A stretch of 64,000 bases of DNA, from contig JACGCM010001684.1 of the NCBI GenBank assembly GCA_014058105.1, forward strand, positions 62,001-126,000. The letters are read 5' to 3'. The stretch's first letter is position 1; every line of letters begins with the position of its first letter. Source of the stretch: Kingdonia uniflora. Lineage: Eukaryota > Streptophyta > Magnoliopsida > Ranunculales > Circaeasteraceae. The notes beneath the pieces are model-generated. The model saw only the letters and a list, made by a program, of their open reading frames with translations. It was not told where the DNA came from and did not search any database. Of this stretch, positions 11,374 through 20,158 are shown piece by piece. The position numbers and the translations under genes are program-made.

Positions 11374-14300
11374 TTTGGGATGTACGTTCTCATGAATAGA
11401 CATGGCCTTGGTTCCAAGAGACAGGGAATATAATTGCAAACTAATCATTTCAAAGTTACACCCTCTGAAGTAGACAACTACTTTTACCACTATAGTGTAT
11501 GTACTATATATCTCTGGAACCCTCTAAAGTAAATGTTTATTATGATAAATATTTTATTCTACTATGGCTCTGCCATGTGGCAATTGATGAACAAGTTAGG
11601 CCTTTTTTATGGTATTGCGCTCAAATTTTAGCAAGCTGCTTATATTTTTCTCGGCTTCCTGATACTGCCGCTTTATGTGAATGCTCATCATCAGGCAAGC
11701 AAAACATACTGAGTCAGGCAGGAAGGTTTTGAATCAGGTGAGGTCTTTTACTTGCTTGGTTATATTTAAGTGTAGCATTTGATTAAGTAGATGTTAAGTG
11801 TACTACAGTTACAGTCGTAAACTAGATATCATATATCGAGAGAACTATAAAGAGATCAGTTTTTAGTTATAATTAGAGCATTTACCGTTTTGGTATGATT
11901 GTCTCAATGGTAAAATGAACAGCGTTTTCGATCTACTTTGTTATTACTCACATATTCATATTACAACCTCTGCGGTTGAATCCCAAGAGTTGAGTGAAAT
12001 AAGGCACCACAATTGCACAAGTTTCTTATGCAGTAAGTATCTAATCTTTGGACTACAGGTCAAGAACTATTGTGCTTTCTAGTTATAGCTAATCATACAT
12101 TGTGAGGTGCAATTTACTTGTTTGGGTCTGCTTTTATGTTGGTGGTATTTAGTTGGTATGGAGTTTAATCCGTAGATGGTAAGTAAACTATAAAGAGGCA
12201 AGTTTCAATTCTATCTAGGGCGTCTATTTCTGAGGTGAAATTTAGGTTCTGGAGTAGGTGAAATTGCGTACATGGTCAAGGTTTTTGTGAAGCAGCGAAA
12301 CTTCTAGCATTTGTGTTTTTTTATCAATCAGTTAATGAATGCTCTCTTCGCTCTCACTCCTAATGCACTTTCTCAACCGTAAGATGATTAATATTTTCAA
12401 CCTGCTTTGCTAATAATCTCTTATTTCATACTATAACCTCCTTTACCGAGCTTTAAAATCTGAGGAAGATGAGTCGCCACATTTACACAAGTTCATTATG
12501 AGATTGGTCTCTGATATTTGGGAGGGGAGGTCAAGATTTATTTTGCTCTCCAATTTTAGCAAATGATACTCTTTACACATTCAAGCTTGAGCATTACGCT
12601 AACCCTTTCACCACTACCTCGTACGGTTTAATGATCTGACCAATTCCATGGGTAGCTGTGATACCTCTCCTTCACTTGTGCTATTGTTTGGAGTGTTTAA
12701 CCTTCTCCTAGGGCCACTACATTTGGTGGAAGAACGTCTCTTCCATACCGGCCATTCTAAGAGGTGGTTTCTAGCAGTCTTTACATGGGCTTTCCAGACT
12801 TATCATACTGAGTCAGGCAGGCACAACTTTTTATATGATGTGGAGAAAAGCTTATATACTCTTGAAGGTTTCCCACAAAATAAACATGAATTTACTGTTG
12901 TGCTAGATGATATCACATCGACCACCTCAAATAGGTACATGTTGCATTGTATTACACTAATTTATCAACATCTCATTATCATTGATTAGGCTGCATCAAA
13001 GTTAAAATAAAAAGAGCTACTATATATAGAAAGATTATCATGATAATTGGTGTTTGAAACATAATCACGGCTAATATTGAAACATCGGTTTGATGCCAGT
13101 ATACACGTCTAAAATGTTGACTTTCTCATGAAACCATATTTCACATAATATTTGATGTATCGATCTGACTTTTGTAGTTGTCTCGTATTTTATTTGTTTT
13201 ACATGGGCGTCGAGATCTATGTGTAAGCCATAATCTAACTTGATTGTTCACATTCTGAATAGGACTACTGCAAATGGTAGTAGTGGCACTGGTGTTGGAA
13301 GCCCCGACGTGAGACATCAATTTCAGCCCGAAATGGTTAGACTCGACATAAACTATGTAGCTAAAATCCTCACGAAGGCCATAACGGATGCATTGTGTGG
13401 TTTTGAATCTCACAACTCTTAGGAAGTACTAAGTGTTCTTGATATCATCTTAAGACAATATGCTTCTTGAAAGTAAGTTGATTATCTTATTTATTGTCAT
13501 TATACTGATTCTTATTCATTAATCGTTGTCATATGCTTAGTTATTGGTTTTTTTTCTTGCTTAACTTGAGTGTTTTTACATAGAAGTTGTCTTCTTTTTG
13601 GGCAATTGGGTTTATATGGCAACTTCAAGAATTTCACAAATCCCGGAAGTGGAGTTCTGGAATGCAGGGCTTTCCATAGTGTCTTCATAACTTTTCAAGA
13701 TGGATTATCTCTGAACGTTGGTAAGTTACATTACCATTCTCAAATCAGCCATACATTCCCTTAAAAGCATGTTATTTCTGCCAATTCTGTTACTAGCTCT
13801 ATTATGATCATCATGCACAGATGTCTCTATGGCAATGATAGTGCAGCCTGGGCCAATAGTGAATTTTCTAATCGTGAATCTAGGTGTTAGGACTCCTGAT
13901 CTTGACTAGGCTAAGGTAATTAACCAAATTTTATCTTGAAACTAAGGGTTTTTCTTACGGAGCTTTTTTAAACGTAAAAGGTTTTTATTTTTTGCTTTAT
14001 GGGCAGGCTAAACTAAGTGCATAGCTCTCTTTTGATTTTCAGTGTACATTCATTTATTTATAATTTGGATTAAATCAGAAATTAAGTTCATTACATTTTG
14101 TAGATTTGTGATCTGGTTTCCTTGCAACGATATGCGAAATCCTTATCCATTTTTCAGAGATCGTCACTAGTAGAGAAATCAAGACAGAAGCCTAAGGAAA
14201 GCTTGTCAGTTTTGAGTGATATAAGCATTCTCCACTATGTATCTTCTGCTGCATTCACCACTAGCTTTATTTCAATTTGCTAAGCAGTTTCCCATGATAA

Positions 14301-15484
14301 TGATTTTATGAACAGATGATAGAAACAGGCAAATATGACGATGACCAAATGTTAAAGTTATGCGGCATCAAAACTGATTCGAAGTTTACTCAAGTTAAAG
14401 GTCGTGTTTTATTAAATCCAAAGATATTTAGATATCTTATATTATATTTTATTCTATATACTTCTAGTTGTTCTATGTAAAGTTATATGATTTAACTATT
14501 TTACTAATTTGGTCCTACCACTGTTTCTCACCAGTTGAAAGTTGGCGATAGAGAGGATTTCTTTCCTCGAAATGAATGGTGGAACTTCAACAACAACAGT
14601 AAGGTGATTTATTCGATTTTTACATTTCTATCTTAGTTATTTATTCAAGTCATTTACTTGAAGGGAACAACAAAATGACCCATGAGAAAAAAAAGTAGTG
14701 CTTCGATGTTTTTAACTTATAAAAGAAAGCTTTTTGTAGCGACATCAGTTTCCTACATCTTCTTACATTAACTTGAAATGTTTGTGTAGAAACTAGTGAA
14801 ACCAACAAGAGTGAATGATCAGTATTTGACTAATATTCTTCAGAATATCAATGGAAATGTAAGTTATTTTGAGAAAGCATATTACACATTGTAACTTCTG
14901 TTTGATATATGTGAATAGCAATTTTCATGGTCTGTGGTTTCCTATATTTTGTACATTGTTTGTGTTCATTCCTTATTTTATTACAGCTCGGTGGCTTGAA
15001 TTCAATGCTGACCACTGAACATGGTCTCAACATTCCTGTGATTCCCAAAGCTCCAGCCATGATGTTGGGAATGGACGTGTCACATGACTCTCCTGGCCAG
15101 GCTGATGCGCCTTCTATTTATGCAGTAATTTACTTGTAGTATGCTTCCTAATTAGTTTGATTTACATTATTTGAATTTCCCAACAAATAATTCTAGTGGA
15201 TTTATATTTTTGGGGGTATTAGATGGTCAGCTCGAGGCAATGGTCATTTATTTCTCAACATAGAGCTTGTGTCTGAACACTGTCACCAAAAGTTGAAATG
15301 GTTGTTGCTCTATTTAAGCGAGACGCCGACATTATTCAGTAGGAGTTTAAACATTTGTGTTATATCATGTTGTTGATTAAAAGAATTTTACTAAATAATA
15401 ATTGCTTCTCAATTTCAGTGAGCTCCTTCTTGACTTTTACACAAGTTCAGGAAAAGGAAAACCAAATTAGATAATTGTTTTCAG
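11374..15484 (+). pseudogene. AGO4-clade Argonaute gene fragment, intron-bearing, MID region missing
   Basis: AGO4-clade Argonautes load 24-nt siRNAs and guide DNA methylation in the nucleus. Exons read in order: N-terminal LQTNHFKVTPSEVDNYFYHY (about 11,398-11,500); GRKVLNQ ending 11,737; 12,798-12,934 with EKSLYTLEGFPQNKHEFTVV; 13,263-13,472 with YVAKILTKAI and VLDIILRQ; 13,584-13,720; 13,821-13,915 with MIVQPGPIVNFLI; about 14,104-14,220 with QRSSLVEKSRQKP (PAZ); about 14,315-14,422; 14,535-14,598 with PRNEWWNFNNN; 14,790-14,858; 14,987-15,124 with LGMDVSHDSPGQ (PIWI, first catalytic Asp present); about 15,223-15,340; and 15,419-15,484 with LLLDFYTSSGK. Most introns keep GT..AG, so the copy is genomic, not a retrocopy. 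In-frame stops occur in several exons. The exon at 14,790 joins KLVKPT (linker) directly to VNDQYLTNIL (PIWI), skipping MID. The C-terminal PIWI part with the remaining catalytic residues is absent. Confidence 0.85.
11880..12540 (+). repeat. Diverged tandem duplication of about 460-base period
   Basis: Two non-coding stretches, about 11,910-12,070 and 12,370-12,540, align over most of their length. Shared landmarks in order are CTCAA, TTTTC-A-CTACTTTG or CCTGCTTTG, ACAACCTC or ATAACCTC, GCACAAGTTTCTTATG or ACACAAGTTCATTATG, and a final AGGTCAAGA. They lie inside what would be an intron of the AGO4-like fragment. I estimate moderate divergence by eye, so the duplication is not recent. Confidence 0.45.
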
Positions 15485-15727
15485 GTGATTTGTTACTGTC
15501 CTTTGTCATTGTGAAGTATTTGTTTTTTGCTATTGAGTATTTGTTTTATGCTGTATTCTGAAATGTGCAATGTACATCCTACAAGAGTACTATGGTTTTG
15601 CTTGGGCATATCATCTTCTTTCAATAGTTATTCCTATAAATCTTGAATGTCAGCACCACAATTTATGGAACTATTATAAATAAAGTGAATATCTAAAAAT
15701 TAAATTACAAATGTATTGTCAAACAGG

Positions 15728-15872
15728 TGGGAGGATGGACAAAAGGTATGACGGTCTCATGTTTGTATCAATAAGGGCAGCAGACCACGAAGTCCCTCTA
15801 CATAGACCACAACTTTCTCTTGTTCTTGTCAAGGCCTTCTTGTCAGGAACCGCAATGCCCACTCCGCCACAG
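15728..15872 (+). pseudogene. Single unidentified exon with intact splice borders
   Basis: After the last readable Argonaute exon there is a stretch bounded by CAAACAG and a gtattac-like donor (CCACAG then GTTATT). One frame is open across all 48 codons and encodes GRMDKRYDGLMFVSIRAAD, then PLHRPQLSLVLVKAFLSG and AMPTPPQ. The continuous frame and exon-like borders suggest a genuine exon of a third host gene carried in the CACTA element. It does not match the part of Argonaute that should follow. I do not recognise the family and propose no function. Confidence 0.4.
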
Positions 15873-16139
15873 GTTATTACAGATTATTGAGTTTACACGG
15901 AAAGGAAAATTATGTTATGGGGAAATACATGCTCCTTGATTATAACACTAGCAAGTCTTTATTGTACTAGATGAGTCTTGTCACAGTAATAATACCAAGA
16001 ATATCGCTTCATTGCCCAATAAAGAACTTGAACATTTGCTTGTGTCAGATGTATTATCTTGTTGATTCTGTTATTGCAAGTAACTTTCTATTCTTAAACT
16101 TTTTGCACAATAGCATGTGATACAAAAGCTGCAGGGAAA

Positions 16140-16562
16140 AAATGTAATTTCTCTAAATTTTCATACCAACAACATCACTTTTACGATGATGTAAACTCCT
16201 CTGTTTTGTTAATCTAAGTCACTTTCTACATGTCTTCAATTCTTCAATTACGTTACTTTTAACATGACGATAATAATTTACTTACATCACCTTTAACGTG
16301 ACGTGAATTCTTCAATTACGTTATTTCTTAGATGATGTGAAAAGTACCAATTATGTCGCTTTTAAATGACATAAATGAATAGAGGTTGGTTACTACGAAA
16401 ACACTTTTAACGTCACATTTTCAACATAAAAACGTCATTAAAAAAGTAATGTAAATGCATAGTACTAACCAAGTCGCCTTGCCAACGTCGCTTGCAAAAG
16501 TGACATTATTTCTCTTTCACGTCACTTTTTTAGTGACGTAAATACCCTTATTTATTGTAGTG
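16140..16562 (+). repeat. CACTA sub-terminal repeats and right terminus
   Basis: The stretch is dense in short direct and inverted motifs: ACGTCAC, GTGACGT, AACGTGACG, ATGTCGCTTTTAAATGACAT and ACGTCATTAAAAAAGTAATG. It ends in a terminal TTTATTGTAGTG, with the last G at 16,562. Arrays of 10-20 base motifs in both orientations next to a TAGTG end are characteristic of CACTA elements and are the binding sites of TNPA-type proteins. The protein-coding MSL10-like sequence begins immediately outside, which supports this being a real element border. Confidence 0.75.
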
Positions 16563-16660
16563 TGAAGAGCGGGAGGGTATTCGGTGGTGGGGGTCTTTGA
16601 AGAAATTATATGCTTGGAAAGTGCATCAAGTATTTAAGGGCTATTTCTGGGCAACATGAT

Positions 16661-17320
16661 GGGGGAATCACAATAGACCACCTACACAAAGCTTAATCAG
16701 AAAAATGTTTTAGCTTAGAACATGAAAAGGTTAATGAATATAGTCCAACATGAGGTTCTAGAGATGTTGGATGAAAAAGTGTATGGCTGCTTTCATGAAG
16801 ATGAGTCTACAAAGATTAGAGGCTAAATTGAACCTAAAGCTATCGCAAAGAAAATTTTCACCATTATTGCAAAGCATCAGTCCCAGTTAGTATTGAACCC
16901 CCATTTTTATCCAGTTCCATTATGACTTAAGACATAGACGGCTAATCTTATCTACTATGTGTTTCCTTTATAGGTATATCAACCTAGAGGATCTGATGCG
17001 ATTTAGGAGAGACAATGAAGCTCAAAAAATAATGAGACTTATTGAAGGAGCGCAAGAGAATGAGAAAGTTAATAAATAAACTCGTAAGGGCTGGGTGGTA
17101 ATGTTCTAATATATTCTAACGTTTTGTTCTAACTATAGTCAATACAGAAATGTCTTACACCTATAATTTTCAGGCTAACGCATTCAGAGAAAGACGAGCC
17201 CTAGCCGTGACCCTAAATGACATGAAAATGGTAGTAAACAAATTACACCACATATTCAACATGGTGGTGAGTATCCTTATAGGAGTTCTTTGGCTTCTCA
17301 TACTTGGAATTGCTACTAAG
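16661..17320 (+). pseudogene. MSL10-like mechanosensitive ion channel fragment
   Basis: MSL proteins are MscS-type membrane channels; the plasma-membrane MSL10 group is the best match. Readable parts in order are GGITIDHLHK (about 16,661-16,690), then after a one-base frame slip KLNQKNVLA, stop, NMKRLMNIVQHEVLEMLDEK to KAIAKKIFTIIAKHQSQ (to about 16,887). The next exon (about 16,974-17,097) has YINLEDLMRFRRDNEAQKIM. A further exon (17,174-17,320) has NAFRERRALAVTLNDMK, VNKLHHIFNMVV and the start of a membrane helix, SILIGVLWLLILGIATK. Introns with GT/AG borders remain. A TAG replaces a tryptophan-like position before NMKR and there is another stop near 16,830. The N-terminal half and pore domain are absent: the copy is cut by the CACTA terminus region on the left and a gypsy LTR on the right. 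Confidence 0.8.
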
Positions 17321-17348
17321 GTTAGATGAATATTTTAGCAAATAGCAA

Positions 17349-17826
17349 TGTTACATTGATCCAGGAGGATCTAGGGTAATTTGGGTTTTAGCCAAAGTTG
17401 TTCAAACGAGGTTGAGAGTCGTTCAAACGACCAAATTTCATCTCTCTGGAATTTAGCCCAAGAACCCAAAGATATTCGAACGATTGATATTTTTGTTCGA
17501 ACGACCAAAGTTTGTCCCATTGGAAATTTGGCCCAGAGCCATATTTTGTTCGAACGACTCCCTAGTTCGCTCGAGCGACTTTGGCAGTGTTTTTGCTTTT
17601 TAGGCATTATTTGGCCTCGAGATTCATTCTTTTATGATTTTGGAGTTCCCTAGTATATAAAGGGAACTTAAGTTATTTTCTAGGGTTATGTTAGATTTGA
17701 AAATAGTTCTAAGAAAAGCCAAGGGTTTGAGAGATTCTCATTGTAATTACTTTGTTTTAGTAATCGAAATCTCTATTTTTTAAAACCAATTGGTGTTCTT
17801 TGTGCTTTTTCTACTAACTAGAGTCA
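17349..17826 (+). repeat. 5' LTR of a gypsy element (element G)
   Basis: The inferred LTR starts with TG just after the MSL fragment and ends in CA shortly before the primer-binding site. It holds a TATATAAAG box at 17,654-17,662 that would serve as the LTR promoter. Between about 17,400 and 17,580 the motif GTTCGAACGAC or close variants recurs at least four times, which could be a transcription-factor-binding or enhancer repeat. The matching 3' LTR is absent, so both edges are estimates. Confidence 0.55.
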
Positions 17827-17839
17827 TATTGTGGAATAA

Positions 17840-17849
17840 GTGGTATCAG
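17840..17849 (+). other. Primer-binding site of element G
   Basis: TGGTATCAG directly downstream of the LTR matches the usual complement of the 3' end of initiator methionine tRNA used by many plant LTR retrotransposons. The match stops early (TTTTCC follows instead of the usual continuation), so the site is partly decayed. Confidence 0.65.
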
Positions 17850-17911
17850 TTTTCCAGTTGTGATTCTCGAGGGGTTGATTGTAGTTTATAGTTTCTACAC
17901 GTGACCGTCTT

Positions 17912-19930
17912 AAGCAAATGAAAGAGAAGTTAATGAGTCCATTAAAGATCCATAGCAAACCTAATTTGAAGAAGAAGGACAATTTGGAGATGGGAAATTC
18001 CAACGATCGACTCACGACTTTGGAAATGACAGTTTCTGACCTAACTTTTACTGTAGAGGAGTTAGTAGAACAATTGCGTCTCACAAACCTCGTATTGGGT
18101 TCCGCTTTGGTGAAACGGTGAGGACGCTCGAAGAAGAAAACAGTTTCGGTGGTGGATGGAGACGAGGATAATGCGGGGATAGCTAGCGATTCCAGTGATA
18201 GAAAATCCATCAAGGAGTGCCCAAGGTTTGGTAAGTCAATGAATCATATGCGTAATCTTCGTCTTGGCTTTAAGATTGAGATTCCAATTTTCGATGGTTT
18301 CGTCGATGCTGAAAAATTAGATAATTGGTTAGATAGGTTGGAAACCTATTTTTTTATGGATTAATATTCATCGCTCAAAAAATTTGCTTCTCTACTTTGA
18401 AATTTACAAGTCACTCACTAATGTGGTGGAAATCTTATCAAAAATGGCAAGATGTCGGTAGTCTGAGTTGGAAGGAATTCAAGGTTTTGGTGAGGAAGCA
18501 ATTCTATCCAATTGGGTATGAACAGGATCGATGGTACAAATGGCACAATTTGCGCAAAGGTTTGGGCAATCCGTACAATAATTCACTACGGAGTTTCATA
18601 ACCAAGCGTTGGTTTTGGATATTGACGTGGATGAGTACGAAGTATTTATGAAGTATACGGGGGGTTTGTCAAAGTTCATTAAAAGAGAATTAAAGCTCTT
18701 CAATGTGGTGAATATCGAGGATGCTACCGTTAAAGCAATTGCCATTAAAGGCAAGTATTTAAAGAACGACAAGAAAGATGACAAGAACAAGTCGGGGTAT
18801 AAGGCTAATTGGAAGTTTGATCAGAAATGGGAGTCCAAAGGAGAGGGGTTTTCATTCAAGGGGACTAACTATAGTAATTACAAGGCTAATGGGTACAATT
18901 CAGATAGATGTTAAAAACTTCACCCGAAGCTTCGGCCGAAGGAGGAGAAGGGCAAGAAAGAGAAACGTGTACTAGCCACAGCGATTGTGGATCTTCCAGA
19001 TTTAGATTCTTGAGCTTACTCTAATGTTTAAGCAACCTCTAGTTATCGATGAGGCGAGTCAGGAAGAGCTTTTCTATGTCAGCATTCAGGTGAAGCAGAG
19101 CTTAGTCGAGGCCATCATTGATCCGGGTAGTCAAAAGAATTTAATTTCTAAGGTGGTAGTGAAGAAGATGGGTTTGGCGACTGTGGTTCATCCTAAGCCG
19201 TATGGTTTAGCTTAGATCCAAAAAGACGTGGAGTTGAAGATCACTAAGCAGTATATGTTCAAGATTACGATTATTGAGAAGTTTATTGATGAAGTGACAT
19301 GTGAGGTGGTTCCGTTGGACGTGTGTCAAGTCATCTTGGGTAGCCCTTATCTTTGGGACCGAGATGCAATCATTTACCGTCGAGCTCGTAAGTATCCTTT
19401 GATGAAGGATGGGACAAAGTTTCATATTAATGCGCGCAAAGAATATATCACTACCAGTAATTTGATAACGATGACTCAGGAGAAGAGGTTAGTTAATGCG
19501 AGTGGCAAATTTATATTGTTGTTGGTGTGACCAGTTCAAGAGGGTCCGTCGGCTACGGTATTATCAACTTTGGCAATGTCTCCTAAGCAATAAACTGATA
19601 TAGGGAAGTTGCAAGAGGAGTATGGAGACTTGTTTCTGGGCATAGAAGGGATGCTGCGTCAGAGAGATGCAGAGCATAATATCACCTTGGTGAATGGCAA
19701 GCCACTACCCAATATTGGGTTATATCGGACTTTGGTTATAGATTTTGATGAGACCAAAAATAGGTACATGAACTCCTGGAGCAAGGAGTAATTCATCCAA
19801 GTTGCTCACTTTGTGGTTCACCGGTGTTATTGGTGCCGAAGAAGGATGGGTCTTAAAGGATGTGTGTAGATTATCAGGTATTGAACAAGATCATAGTGAA
19901 GAATCGTTATCCGCTTCCACAGATTAATTT
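17912..19930 (+). pseudogene. Ty3/gypsy gag-protease-RT fragment, truncated in RT (element G)
   Basis: The gag begins around 17,918 and contains the gag core: FKIEIPIFDGFVDAEKLDNW (18,268-18,330), SLMWWKSYQKWQ and WKEFKVLVRKQFYP (about 18,414-18,510), and RWYKWHNLRKG. A basic tail with KLHPKLRPKEEKGKKEKR lies near 18,920. The aspartic protease region has VEAIIDPGSQKNLISKVVVK (about 19,108-19,165), where D-P-G stands in place of the usual D-[ST]-G, then VILGSPYLWDRDAI. The RT begins with HNITLVNGKPLPN and reaches VKNRYPLPQINL at about 19,928, where homology stops abruptly. Stops and frameshifts are frequent (18,120, 18,363, 18,914, 19,215, 19,530). There is no integrase and no 3' LTR. Confidence 0.8.
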
Positions 19931-20158
19931 AGGCTGTAGAGCTTGAGGTCAACTTTTAGGCTGTAGATTATCAGGTATTGAACAAGATGCACCTTACTAA
20001 AAGCAAGGAAATAAGCAGTACTCTAACAATGCAATACGTCTAAGCGTTGATCTCAGAGACCCTAGATGTGACTAAATTCATAACATATTTATTTTTAGAT
20101 CCTGACAGAAATATTAAAATGGATACAGAATAGAACTAGGCCTAGGGAAGAGATAAAC

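Larger units (their letters stand above)
4819..16562 (+). mobile_element. CACTA-superfamily DNA transposon with host-gene cargo (5' end not located)
   Basis: The element is defined by its two transposase genes (TNPD-like 4,819-8,306 and TNPA-like to 10,696), by sub-terminal repeats rich in ACGTCAC/GTGACGT and AACGTGACG between about 16,140 and 16,550, and by a right terminus TTTATTGTAGTG ending at 16,562. Between the transposase genes and the terminus lie about 5 kb of spliced host-gene fragments on the same strand. The left coordinate is only the first transposase codon; the true left end was not found and may be outside the window. The three bases right of the terminus are TGA, which should be duplicated at the left end if the element is complete. 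CACTA elements are known to pick up host gene pieces. That all the cargo belongs to one element is inference. Confidence 0.65.
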
